A DNA stretch of 64,000 nucleotides from assembly GCF_030814225.1 (NCBI RefSeq), contig NZ_JAUSUR010000001.1:496001-560000 (forward strand), given 5' to 3'. The DNA comes from Breznakia pachnodae. GTDB lineage: Bacteria; Bacillota_I; Bacilli_A; Erysipelotrichales; Erysipelotrichaceae. The translations under genes were made by a program, and so were the position numbers. Shown here piece after piece: positions 42,231 through 51,093 of this stretch. The notes beneath the pieces are model-generated. The model was not told the origin of the DNA, ran no database searches, and was given only the letters and a program-made list of their open reading frames with translations. Within the stretch, counting starts at the first letter, position 1. The number at the start of each line of letters is the position of its first letter.

Positions 42231-43985
42231 CTAAAATCCACTGATTGTACCCATGATATAGGCTTTAATCTTTAAATAATCAGCTGATGTGACTTTTCCA
42301 TCACCATTTACGTCAGCTGCTTTCTGTTGATCACTTGTTAGTGACTTTGTACCCATAATATAGGCTTTAACAAACAGGTAATCTGCCGAAGTGACTTTTC
42401 CATCACCATTCACATCACCCTTTACTGTACCAGTACTTCCACCACTACCAGTATTTACAATTGTTACATAACTCGAATGAATATAACCATAATAATTATT
42501 GTAATCATAATCACCCTTATCTTGAGTTAATGCTGTTCTATTTGCATTTAATGTAGTATCTGATTGTATTTTATACCATACATTATTGCCATTAATTGAT
42601 TCCCCAGTAACTGTACCTAGAATAATAAATGGATAATCTCCTGATGTTCCAGTCTGATATAAAGCAGTTGAACTTGAACTAGCTTCTTTTCGCACATTCA
42701 GATTCGTACCTTTTGATTTAATTGCAATTGTATACTTACCAGCATCACCTGCCCCATAAGTTTTACTCATCTGCCAACTAATTGCAGCAGCCTTTTCACC
42801 CCAATATGGATCCGATGCATACTTCACATTAATACCACTGGCCTTATCTCCTAAATGAGAACCATAGTATCTTCCAGAATAATCTTTTGTATCTAGATAA
42901 CCTTCGGATATAAATACCTTTGTATGATAATAGATACTGTATGCTGCACTTGAATACCCATTTGCACTACCACTAGGATCTGAATCATAAGCAGCATGTC
43001 CAAATAAGTTATTCTTATTTTTAGCTATTGAACTTTGTCCCCATGCACTTTCATTTGCTGCAATGCCAAATGTCAACGATGCATTTACACCATATGAATT
43101 TTGATATTGAATAAATGAACTACCTAAGTTGTTCATCTTAGATGAACTGTTTGTTTTTGTAAGCAAGAAACTATTAAAGTTTGCTGCTGTAAAATTTGTC
43201 TTTGTTCTATGACTTAAATATTGATAATAATTATAATAAGGATTGTTTGGGTTTATTGAATTTGCTCTAGTTCCTGCCTTATAATCACTAATCATTTTTG
43301 AATATGTAGTATAGAAATAATGTCCATCATAACTATAATAAACAACATTATCTTGCATGTAAGATTGGCGTGGACCAACATTGGTTTGTAACCAATAAGA
43401 ACTTGATGAAATATTATTCGTTCCATAATGAATAATCGTTCCACCTTCACTTCTATAGAAGTTTACTGACTTAACTTGATTAGTATTTGTATAATCTAAC
43501 ACCTGTACCTCAGATGCATTTACCCAACCAATCACTCCAGCTTGCATAAACTTAACTTTTGAACGATCACTGTTGTAACCCAAGAAAGCTGCATCTGCTG
43601 CATAATAACCATTTACATATCCTGATCTGTTTGTACCATCTTCAGTATATGTTGTATTAAGTGATGAACTTGATTTTGTCTTAAAGTTAACTACCCCAAC
43701 ACTAACATCTGCATAAGTAGCTATTGTTCTGGACCTCATTTGAGCTGAATTTTCTGCTGCAGTTTCTTCTTCAAGTTCACTCATATCATATTCAATGATA
43801 TTTCCTTCTGCATCCATCGTTGTGAACATATGATCTTCATCCAACTCTTCACCAACTTCAAAATTTTGTGCTTCATCTGCTGATGTATCTTCACCTGCGC
43901 CATCATTCGCTAAAAACTTATCAGATGCAAAGATACTAATTAATATAAATAAAGATGTAAATATTAATAAACCTTTTTTCTTCAT
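42231..43985 (-). CDS. Secreted glucosaminidase with SH3-like domains and dockerin
   Basis: 584 residues. Signal peptide (1-27). An acidic propeptide-like stretch, SH3-like region (about 90-190), GH73/LytG-type glucosaminidase domain (about 275-415) with the catalytic-type glutamate in FGIAANESAWGQSS, a bacterial SH3 domain (about 420-510: GTNLNVRKEASSSSTALYQTG), and two dockerin repeats at the end (GDVNGDGKVTSADYLFVKAYIMG and ADVNGDGKVTSADYLKIKAYIMG segments, split here). Each repeat has the calcium loop D-x-N-x-D-G-x-V. It should cut peptidoglycan glycan strands and be held at the surface through a cohesin. Sigma-A-type promoter upstream at 44012-44040. Confidence 0.85.
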   Translation of the reverse strand: MKKKGLLIFTSLFILISIFASDKFLANDGAGEDTSADEAQNFEVGEELDEDHMFTTMDAEGNIIEYDMSELEEETAAENSAQMRSRTIATYADVSVGVVNFKTKSSSSLNTTYTEDGTNRSGYVNGYYAADAAFLGYNSDRSKVKFMQAGVIGWVNASEVQVLDYTNTNQVKSVNFYRSEGGTIIHYGTNNISSSSYWLQTNVGPRQSYMQDNVVYYSYDGHYFYTTYSKMISDYKAGTRANSINPNNPYYNYYQYLSHRTKTNFTAANFNSFLLTKTNSSSKMNNLGSSFIQYQNSYGVNASLTFGIAANESAWGQSSIAKNKNNLFGHAAYDSDPSGSANGYSSAAYSIYYHTKVFISEGYLDTKDYSGRYYGSHLGDKASGINVKYASDPYWGEKAAAISWQMSKTYGAGDAGKYTIAIKSKGTNLNVRKEASSSSTALYQTGTSGDYPFIILGTVTGESINGNNVWYKIQSDTTLNANRTALTQDKGDYDYNNYYGYIHSSYVTIVNTGSGGSTGTVKGDVNGDGKVTSADYLFVKAYIMGTKSLTSDQQKAADVNGDGKVTSADYLKIKAYIMGTISGF

Positions 43986-44011
43986 AAACTAAACTCCTTA
44001 TATCCCATTTT

Positions 44012-44040
44012 ATTATAACAAAAACGACTTCTCTTGTTAA
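44012..44040 (-). promoter_or_regulatory. Promoter of the glucosaminidase operon
   Basis: -35 TTAACA (44035-44040), 17 bp, -10 TATAAT (44012-44017) on the minus strand. Confidence 0.75.
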
Positions 44041-44079
44041 CCCCAATTAACATTCTCTTGTTTATATCTCAAAAAAAAT

Positions 44080-44113
44080 ATTCATTTTAGTGATAGTAGT
44101 CACTAAAATGAAT
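44080..44113 (-). terminator. Terminator after the flippase gene
   Basis: Perfect 14-bp stem ATTCATTTTAGTGA (44080-44093) with TCACTAAAATGAAT (44100-44113), loop of six, then TTTTTTTT on the minus strand. Confidence 0.9.
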
Positions 44114-44127
44114 AATCTCTAAACTCA

Positions 44128-45396
44128 TTAATTATCTATATTTTCCATTTTATTATTTTCTTCAAATTGGCGAAGCTTATTTCTCAAAAGTAGTAACATC
44201 ATAGCTAATACAATCGCAACATATATAAGTAATACATAGGTTACACCATCCATTGAGTATTGTTGAATAACAAAATAAGAACCACACAATACAACTACTA
44301 AACCAATTATATTAATTATTAATAATTGCTTTAAACATCTCAATATAATTAAAAGGTTCCACAAAAACCAGACAAAAGCAGTTAATGAAGTATACAAAAT
44401 AATTGGAACTAATAGATAGCTATAATTAGCAATACGTTCTCCATATAAGATTCGTAATCCAAATGTACCTAGAAGTTGTCCACCAATGATACAAATAACG
44501 GAAATTCCAATAAGTACTAATATAATCTTATTTACCATCTTTTTAAATCCAGCAATGTCATTTTTATTTAAATAATCAGCAAAAATCGTTAAGAATGGAT
44601 TAAATATATAAGATGCTGCAACTTGAACAATTACAGTTGGTGCTGCAACATAGCCATACACTGCAAGTACTGCATTCCCTTCTAATAAATCTAACATTTG
44701 TCGTGGAAATGACGCAGAGAATGTTGATAGAAATGATGCTATTGTCAGTGGTAAAAACTCAATAAACATTAATTTCATTGAAGCCAAAGAGGATGAGAAC
44801 TTAATATGAACAAAATTTTTCACATTTGGAACATCGTATATTAAAATACATATAAAACTAAATATTGCCATTATTAATACACTTAAACTAATATTTCCTG
44901 TAAATTTCAAAGCAAAGTAAAAACTAAGCAAAGAAACAATTCCTCTTAATAAAAGCGATCTACCTCCAATATCCATTCTCGACTCACGTTGTTCAAATGC
45001 ATGCATAATATCAACAATCGCCTCACCTATCTTATATAACATATACAACATAATACACAAGACTTCATTAAATGAATAAGCAAAGAACATAATATATACA
45101 AAACATAAGACGTAACCTAATATACAAGTGAATGCGCGAAAAGAAATATATTCATCATCTTTATATTTACTTTTCATATCAGAGATTAGATATGGTCTTA
45201 CATTGAAACAAGAAACATTATAAAATATATTTGTTATTGTAATTGCAAGTGTCAATATTCCTGCAATTGATTCATCATTTGTTATCCTTAAAACTAAAAA
45301 AGATGAAATAGCCCATTGGCAGGCTAAATAAACAAATGAGCCTATTGAGTTCCATAATAGATTGCGCGATAAACTTAATTTCTTATTATTTTCCAT
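44128..45396 (-). CDS. Polysaccharide flippase (Wzx/MOP superfamily)
   Basis: About 422 residues with around twelve hydrophobic segments and the MOP-exporter N-terminus (LSLSRNLLWNSIGSFVYLAC). Moves lipid-linked glycans across the membrane. Start: ATG at 45394-45396, one base after the stop of the glycosyltransferase gene, with AAAGG upstream; an in-frame TTG 21 bases earlier is less likely. Two-gene unit with that glycosyltransferase. Exact cargo unknown, probably a wall polymer built by the genes to the right. Confidence 0.82.
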   Translation of the reverse strand: MENNKKLSLSRNLLWNSIGSFVYLACQWAISSFLVLRITNDESIAGILTLAITITNIFYNVSCFNVRPYLISDMKSKYKDDEYISFRAFTCILGYVLCFVYIMFFAYSFNEVLCIMLYMLYKIGEAIVDIMHAFEQRESRMDIGGRSLLLRGIVSLLSFYFALKFTGNISLSVLIMAIFSFICILIYDVPNVKNFVHIKFSSSLASMKLMFIEFLPLTIASFLSTFSASFPRQMLDLLEGNAVLAVYGYVAAPTVIVQVAASYIFNPFLTIFADYLNKNDIAGFKKMVNKIILVLIGISVICIIGGQLLGTFGLRILYGERIANYSYLLVPIILYTSLTAFVWFLWNLLIILRCLKQLLIINIIGLVVVLCGSYFVIQQYSMDGVTYVLLIYVAIVLAMMLLLLRNKLRQFEENNKMENIDN

Positions 45397-45397
45397 A

Positions 45398-46411
45398 TTA
45401 TAGTACCTTTGAAACAATCAATGAAAATGGATACAATAAATGCATTCGATAACTTAACACAAATAGTTTTGTTGCAACACGATGTGTAAGTGGTAATTGT
45501 TTTAGTTTGAAGAAACCTACATATGGATTTTTTTTCACATTTGGAAAATTATCTTTTATAAAAGAGTAACAAAATTCGCATATTTCTTTTCTGGTTTCCT
45601 TATCACAATTCTTATACATATTTGTTGTTAATCCAGCTAAAATTTTTATAATACAATACTCTAATATTTTATCTTTTATTTCATCAGTATTATGGTTACG
45701 AACTGTTGCAACTGCTTGACGCACTCCATTGTAAGGAACTTTAGGTTTTTGTCCACCCTTTTTTCTGACATTCCCCATTGTTGATGAACTATGTATTCGA
45801 TAATGGTACCCTACGAAATCAATTACTTTCACACTTCTTGCTAAAATATCACTCATGCAACAATAAGGACCATCTTCTAGTTGTTCTCCAACACTAAATT
45901 TAATATCAAAACGTTTTAGAAAATCGGTACGAAACAGTTTGGCACAAGGCGTATAGTGAAACAGATGTTTATGAGTAGCATCAAATTCTACCCACCATGC
46001 AAGTGGAAGACGAGTCAATGTTATTTCATTCGTCTCACTAATAAATTTTTCATAAGCACAGGCAACTATATCTGTTGTATCATCTACTTCATTCATTAAT
46101 TCTTCCAACATTGTTGACTCTAAGATATCATCAGAATCGACAAAACTAATAAACTCTCCATCTGCATAATTCAAAGCATTATTTCTCGCAGCAGATTGGC
46201 CTTGGTTTTCTTGAGTATAAACTTTAATAACATCAGGATATTTTTTTTCCCAATCCCTTAAGATTGTATTTGAACCATCAGTAGATCCATCATCCATAAT
46301 AATAAGGTTAAAATTCTTATAGGATTGTTGAAAAACTGATTGTAAACTTTCTTCTAAATATTTTTCTGAATTATACACAGGCATAATTAATGAAATTTTT
46401 TGATTACCCAT
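45398..46411 (-). CDS. Glycosyltransferase family 2
   Basis: 337 residues. GT-A fold: SLIMPVYNSEKYLEESLQSV, MDDGSTDGS, and metal-binding DSDD in ISFVDSDDILE. Start: ATG at 46409-46411 six bases after GGAGG; an upstream in-frame ATG (46468) lacks a site. C-terminal part is helical without membrane spans. Adds a sugar to a lipid-linked intermediate on the cytoplasmic side; donor and acceptor cannot be read. Paired with the flippase downstream. Confidence 0.85.
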   Translation of the reverse strand: MGNQKISLIMPVYNSEKYLEESLQSVFQQSYKNFNLIIMDDGSTDGSNTILRDWEKKYPDVIKVYTQENQGQSAARNNALNYADGEFISFVDSDDILESTMLEELMNEVDDTTDIVACAYEKFISETNEITLTRLPLAWWVEFDATHKHLFHYTPCAKLFRTDFLKRFDIKFSVGEQLEDGPYCCMSDILARSVKVIDFVGYHYRIHSSSTMGNVRKKGGQKPKVPYNGVRQAVATVRNHNTDEIKDKILEYCIIKILAGLTTNMYKNCDKETRKEICEFCYSFIKDNFPNVKKNPYVGFFKLKQLPLTHRVATKLFVLSYRMHLLYPFSLIVSKVL

Positions 46412-46485
46412 TCTAAACCTCCAAATTAAATTTACACGCAATGTAGATTCACTTAATGTGTAAAACAATTTAATTACTGTATATC

Positions 46486-46514
46486 ATTATACGAAAAAAG
46501 ACTACAATCAACAA
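46486..46514 (-). promoter_or_regulatory. Promoter of the glycosyltransferase-flippase unit
   Basis: -35 TTGTTG (46509-46514), 17 bp, -10 TATAAT (46486-46491) on the minus strand; near copy of the promoter at 40762-40790. Confidence 0.72.
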
Positions 46515-46545
46515 GAGCTGCTTTAACTTTATTTTAATTTCCATA

Positions 46546-46582
46546 TAAAAAGCACAAACCACATTAGTTAATGATTTATGCT
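46546..46582 (-). terminator. Terminator after thrS
   Basis: AGCATAAATCA (minus strand, 46572-46582) pairs with TGGTTTGTGCT (46551-46561) with two wobbles, then TTTTTAT. Confidence 0.75.
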
Positions 46583-46592
46583 CTTCATCTTC

Positions 46593-48332
46593 TTATTTAT
46601 GCTCTTCTTTTGTATCGTTTTCGTTTTTGATAAGTTCAACAAATTCTTCCTGACTTAAAGTAGTAGTCTTTTGTTCCCCGTATCTTCTAAAACTGATTGT
46701 TTTTTCATCACGTTCACTGTCTCCTAAAATCAACATGAATGGTAATTTCTTCATTTGATTTTCTCGGATTCTGTAACCTAACTTTTCTTCACGATCATCA
46801 ATCTCTACACGAACATTGTTGTCTTGAAGTAGTTTGTATACTTCTTGTGCATATTCTTGGTGATATTCATTCTTAACTGGTAATACACTTACTTGTACTG
46901 GTGCTAACCAAGTTGGGAATGCACCTGCATAGTGTTCAATTAAGATTCCGATAAAACGTTCAATTGATCCAAAGATTGCTCTGTGAAGCATGACTGGGCG
47001 TTTCTTGCTACCATCTGAATCAACATAAGTTAAATCAAAACGTTCTGGTAAGTTTGCATCTAACTGAATAGTTCCACACTGCCAGCTTCTACCTAATGAA
47101 TCACGGATATGGAAATCAAGTTTTGGTCCATAGAATGCTCCATCACCAGGATTGATCTTATATTCTTTTCCTGATTTCTTGATTGCATTTTCCAATGCAG
47201 CTTCTGATTTATCCCAAGATTCAATAGTTCCAATGTATTTATCTTCTGGTCTTGTACTTAGCTCAATTCTATAATCCAAGTTAAAAGTTGAGTAAATACG
47301 ATCAATTAGTTTTAATAGTTCAATAATTTCACTTTCAATTTGATCTTCTCGCATAAAGATATGAGCATCATCTTGTGTAAATGTACGAACTCTAAATAAA
47401 CCATTTAAGGCTCCACTTGCTTCATGACGATGTACCTGACCTAATTCCCCACTACGGATTGGTAAATCTTTATAAGAATGTAATCCATTCTTATAAACTA
47501 ACATTCCTCCTGGACAGTTCATTGGTTTAATTGCAAACTCACGATCATCAACCATTGAAATATACATATTGTCTTTGTAGTTTGCCCAGTGTCCACTAAG
47601 TTCCCAAAGATCTTTGCTCATCATAATTGGAGTTTTAATAAACTCATAGTTTTCTCTTTCATGTTCTTCATACCAGTAACTTTCTAATAAGTTACGAACA
47701 ATCATTCCTTTTGGTAAGAAGAAAGGCATACCAGGAGCGTATTCACTCATCATGAATAGTTCTAACTCTCTACCTAGTTTCTTATGATCACGTTTCTTAG
47801 CTTCTTCTAAAAGTGCTAAATAATCATCTAATTCTTCTTTTGTAGGGAAACAAACACCATAGATTCTTTGCAGAACTTTGTTGTTTTTATCCCCTTTCCA
47901 ATAAGCACCAGAATGTTTCATTAACTTAAAGTTACGACATTCTTTTACTGTATCCACATGAGGACCTCTACACAAGTCCACAAAGTCTCCCTGACGATAG
48001 ATTGTGATAGTTCCATCCTCTAAGTCATTAATCAAATCAATCTTGTAAGGATCGTCTTTAAACATCTCTAATGCATCAGCTTTTGAAATTTCTTCACGAG
48101 TGATACGTTTACCATCCTTACAAATCTTTTTCATTTCCTTTTCAATTCTTGGAATATCTTCGTCTTTAATTACATCATCACCTAAATCCATGTCATAGTA
48201 AAATCCTTCACTTACAACTGGACCTACCCAAAATTTAGCATTTGGATATAAGTGTTGAACTGCCTGTGCCATAACATGAGCACATGAGTGATTTAATTTA
48301 CTTAGATATTCATCATTTAAAAAATCAACCAT
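46593..48332 (-). CDS. thrS: Threonyl-tRNA synthetase lacking the TGS domain
   Basis: 579 residues. Begins directly with the editing domain (NHSCAHVMAQAVQHLYPNA, His15 and His19; CRGPHVDT), followed by the class II core: motif 2 FRVRTFTQDDAHIF, zinc cysteine in MNCPGGMLVYK, motif 3 HRAIFGSIERF, and the anticodon-binding domain at the end. The usual N-terminal TGS domain (about 60 residues) is missing. A continuous upstream frame to 48524 exists but is T-box leader, not protein; ATG at 48330-48332 has AAAGGAAA upstream. Mollicute-type ThrRS also lacks the TGS domain. Controlled by the T-box. Confidence 0.94.
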   Translation of the reverse strand: MVDFLNDEYLSKLNHSCAHVMAQAVQHLYPNAKFWVGPVVSEGFYYDMDLGDDVIKDEDIPRIEKEMKKICKDGKRITREEISKADALEMFKDDPYKIDLINDLEDGTITIYRQGDFVDLCRGPHVDTVKECRNFKLMKHSGAYWKGDKNNKVLQRIYGVCFPTKEELDDYLALLEEAKKRDHKKLGRELELFMMSEYAPGMPFFLPKGMIVRNLLESYWYEEHERENYEFIKTPIMMSKDLWELSGHWANYKDNMYISMVDDREFAIKPMNCPGGMLVYKNGLHSYKDLPIRSGELGQVHRHEASGALNGLFRVRTFTQDDAHIFMREDQIESEIIELLKLIDRIYSTFNLDYRIELSTRPEDKYIGTIESWDKSEAALENAIKKSGKEYKINPGDGAFYGPKLDFHIRDSLGRSWQCGTIQLDANLPERFDLTYVDSDGSKKRPVMLHRAIFGSIERFIGILIEHYAGAFPTWLAPVQVSVLPVKNEYHQEYAQEVYKLLQDNNVRVEIDDREEKLGYRIRENQMKKLPFMLILGDSERDEKTISFRRYGEQKTTTLSQEEFVELIKNENDTKEEHK

Positions 48333-48352
48333 AATATTTTTTCCTTTCGTAC

Positions 48353-48545
48353 ATAATAAAAGTCTCATCGCCAAAGGACGTTGAGACTTACGTGGTACCA
48401 CCTTTTTTTGTATATGAATTTCATATACCTCATTACAGTTAACGTCTGTTTTCCGGCACACCTTTTCAGGGGCAGCTCCAAGGGAGTAAATCCATAATCT
48501 CTTCAAGAAGTTTTCACCAACCACTTCTCTCTCTACATCAAGTTT
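48353..48545 (-). promoter_or_regulatory. T-box riboswitch of thrS
   Basis: Leader senses uncharged tRNA-Thr. Stem I with GAGAGAGAAGTGGTTGGTGA and AACTTC; the T-box bulge sequence AAGGTGGTACCACG at 48391-48405; then the terminator AAGTCTCA ... TGAGACTT with TTTTATT at 48353-48389. The T-box bulge GGTGGNACC and its overlap with the 5' arm of the terminator are diagnostic. The specifier codon could not be placed with certainty. Its 5' boundary is approximate. Confidence 0.92.
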
Positions 48546-48589
48546 AAGAATTCATATCCTTTTCATTGCTTTTTACTTTTACACTTTAG

Positions 48590-48618
48590 TTTATACACCT
48601 TTTTTCAAAGGTTGTCAA
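48590..48618 (-). promoter_or_regulatory. Promoter of thrS
   Basis: -35 TTGACA (48613-48618), 17 bp, -10 TATAAA (48590-48595) on the minus strand; about 35 bp ahead of the T-box leader. It abuts the stop codon of the GtrA gene. Confidence 0.82.
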
Positions 48619-49062
48619 TTATTGTGAAAGAGAATCATCTGCTTTGTCTTTTTTAAATACTAGTAGTTTACTAAATACATAATTTAATACAATCACAAAC
48701 ACACTAATAAATGCTTTTGCGACAAATCCTTTAATTCCAAACATTGTCTGATCCATTCCAATAAATACTAATAGTGAGAATCCACCAATTTCAACAATTC
48801 CTGATAAAACACGTGATCCAAAAAATAGGCTAAGTTCTTTCATTACAAGTGTTACATCCCATTTCTTTGACTCAAACACAAATAATTTATTTGTGACATA
48901 AGCAAATAATACAGCTCCAAACCAAGCAATTATATTAGCAATATTAATATCTATTCCAATTATATTTGTAGTAATGGTATAAATGACCCAGTTTACTGCC
49001 GTTGTTAATACACCAAATATAATATAATTAATGATTTCTTTATTTTTCTGATACATAAACAT
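48619..49062 (-). CDS. GtrA-family membrane protein
   Basis: 147 residues, four hydrophobic segments, with the family pattern NYIIFGVLTTAVNWVIY ... NKLFVFESK ... YVFSKLLVFKK. GtrA-type proteins flip polyprenyl-phosphate sugars or act with side-chain glycosyltransferases. Start taken as ATG at 49060-49062 (a GTG lies one codon earlier). Follows licD by 78 bp in a glycan cluster. It could move the undecaprenyl-phosphate sugar made by the GacI-like enzyme at 58916. Confidence 0.85.
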   Translation of the reverse strand: MFMYQKNKEIINYIIFGVLTTAVNWVIYTITTNIIGIDINIANIIAWFGAVLFAYVTNKLFVFESKKWDVTLVMKELSLFFGSRVLSGIVEIGGFSLLVFIGMDQTMFGIKGFVAKAFISVFVIVLNYVFSKLLVFKKDKADDSLSQ

Positions 49063-49140
49063 CACTGCTCTCTTTCTTCACTTAAACCTATATACACAAT
49101 AAACTTATAATTAACTCAATTATCTAATGTATCATAGACC

Positions 49141-50007
49141 TTATAAGTCATTATCTCCAAACTCTCCAAAGTCTAAAATATATGGTGGATGATTATGTCG
49201 CTTATCTTCTGGAGGAAGTTGCATGTAATCACCATATCTTGTAGCTAGATATTCTTCCACTTTATGTGGTACCCTAACTTCGATATTTTCAAACTTTCTT
49301 TTTTGAGTAGGGTAAATATCTGCTTTATTTACAATACTAGTAAATCGTGAAGGATCAAACATATAAGCCATTCTTTTTGTCTCAACATCTTTATATTTCA
49401 ACATATGTTTGCTAGCCTTGTTATAAAATAAACGAGGTTTCAAATGTAAGATTTTAAAAATACGATGAGCAAAGAAATAAACGAATAATACAATCTTTGC
49501 TTTAATACCATAAACATATAATACTGGTTTTGGCACTCCACTTACTACTAATAGTTTCCCCCAGAACCAAGCCCATGTTCCTTGCTTTCTCATTTCTTTA
49601 TCATCATCAGGAATATTATCAAAACAAAAGATGTCTAGAAATATACCAAAATCACCTTTTACATTTTTGAAATCTTCTGGTACAAATTGTGTACCATTTA
49701 ATCCCCAACGAGTATTCATTAAAGGAAAGTCAGCTCTCTCTTGATTATTTACAATCGTATATCGATCACTATACTGATCTTTCGCAATTGCTAGAAATTT
49801 ATCGTAATCCTTACGGCTCATCCCTACATCGATATCATCATCCCAAGGTATAAATCCTTTATGACGTAAAACACCAATTGCTGAACCTCCAACTAAAAAA
49901 TAGTCAAGATTGTTTTCATCGCATATTTTTGAAAAATCATTTAAAATTGATAATTCTATTTCTTGTAACTTTTTTAGAGTATTATCTTCATATTTATAAT
50001 CTGCCAT
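49141..50007 (-). CDS. LicD-family phosphotransferase
   Basis: 288 residues. LicD signature FLVGGSAIGVLRHKGFIPWDDDIDVGM with the metal aspartates, then YTIVNNQERADFPLMNTRWG. LicD enzymes transfer phosphocholine or other phospho-groups (including ribitol or glycerol phosphate) from CDP carriers to wall glycans. Directly downstream of the epimerase and TarI-like genes, so a CDP-alditol donor made by those is the more likely substrate; a CDP-choline or CDP-aminoethylphosphonate route through the enzyme at 34900 is the alternative. Confidence 0.85.
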   Translation of the reverse strand: MADYKYEDNTLKKLQEIELSILNDFSKICDENNLDYFLVGGSAIGVLRHKGFIPWDDDIDVGMSRKDYDKFLAIAKDQYSDRYTIVNNQERADFPLMNTRWGLNGTQFVPEDFKNVKGDFGIFLDIFCFDNIPDDDKEMRKQGTWAWFWGKLLVVSGVPKPVLYVYGIKAKIVLFVYFFAHRIFKILHLKPRLFYNKASKHMLKYKDVETKRMAYMFDPSRFTSIVNKADIYPTQKRKFENIEVRVPHKVEEYLATRYGDYMQLPPEDKRHNHPPYILDFGEFGDNDL

Positions 50008-50023
50008 CTTTTATTCTCCATAT

Positions 50024-51091
50024 TTAAGTTTGATTGTTAGTATCTATATTTTCACGCAATATATTAATTGTCTGTTCAATACCAGAATTAAGACTATAAT
50101 GACTCTGCCAACCAATACTTTTTAACTTGTTATTTTTTAATATTGCTGCAGGAACTTTAGAAAAACCTTTTTGTTCAGTCTCTGAAGGAATATCAAAAGT
50201 TATTTCTGTATTTGCATAATTACATATTATTGAAGCTAAATCTTTTATTGCAGCAATGGAGCTATCTCCAGCAACATTATAAGCTTCACCTGTTTGACCA
50301 TTTATAATTGCATAAACAATTGCCATGGCCATATCTCCTACATAACAATGAGATCTAATTTGATCTCCTTTACTTTTTAAAACAATATCACGTTGAAAAA
50401 CACCATCTCTGATAAACGAAGATATTGCTCTTGTATCCGAATTTGTCATAGTTGGACCATAAATATGGCAGGGTCTTAGAATTACAGAATCAATATTATA
50501 CTCGTCTAAGTAGCTTTGACATAGCACCTCTGCTGCTCTTTTTCCTGAAGGATAGCAGGCGCGTGATTTACTGTAATCGACATAACCACTATCTGTTTCT
50601 ACAAATCCGTCAAAATCATCAATATCAAATGGTATTCCATACATTTCTCCTGAAGAAATATAAATTACTCTTTTTGCATTAACTTCCTTTGCATAATTTA
50701 ATAAATGTAGCATCCCCAAGAAATTTCCATTTAATGTTTCAACTGGTTGTGTAGCATACAGCTTGGGATCTGAATTACTTGCTGCATGAACAACATAATC
50801 AGCTTTTACATCTGAAACAATAGTTTTTGTAACATCACCTTCAACAAAATGAAAATTAACATTATCAAAATGAGTCTTAAATCTTTTCGATGCGGATTCT
50901 TTAGATCTTCCCATAGCATAGATTTGTATTTTATAACCTTTTGCATTATTTAAATACATTAACAAATCAACTAGGTAAGAACCTATCATACCAGTAGAAC
51001 CACTTATGAAAAATACTGATTCTTGATTCAGTTTGTTAAATATTTTGTCATTTGAAAATAAATCTAATTCTTTTTCATATCGCTTATTCAT
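50024..51091 (-). CDS. NAD-dependent epimerase/dehydratase (extended SDR)
   Basis: About 355 residues. Rossmann motif FFISGSTGMIGSYL, HAAS region (YVVHAASNSDPKLYA), SSGEMYG strand, catalytic YSKSRACYPSGKR (Tyr and Lys, variant spacing), and LRPCHIYGP. Acts on a nucleotide sugar; which one cannot be read. Start probably ATG at 51089-51091; an in-frame TTG lies 15 bases upstream inside the previous gene. Sits between TarI-like and LicD genes, a trio seen in wall-polymer clusters. Confidence 0.8.
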   Translation of the reverse strand: MNKRYEKELDLFSNDKIFNKLNQESVFFISGSTGMIGSYLVDLLMYLNNAKGYKIQIYAMGRSKESASKRFKTHFDNVNFHFVEGDVTKTIVSDVKADYVVHAASNSDPKLYATQPVETLNGNFLGMLHLLNYAKEVNAKRVIYISSGEMYGIPFDIDDFDGFVETDSGYVDYSKSRACYPSGKRAAEVLCQSYLDEYNIDSVILRPCHIYGPTMTNSDTRAISSFIRDGVFQRDIVLKSKGDQIRSHCYVGDMAMAIVYAIINGQTGEAYNVAGDSSIAAIKDLASIICNYANTEITFDIPSETEQKGFSKVPAAILKNNKLKSIGWQSHYSLNSGIEQTINILRENIDTNNQT

Positions 51092-51093
51092 CT

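Noticed and set aside
48333-48524. 64-residue N-terminal extension of threonyl-tRNA synthetase
   Set aside because: The frame runs through the T-box leader and its terminator, and the ribosome binding site stands before 48332.
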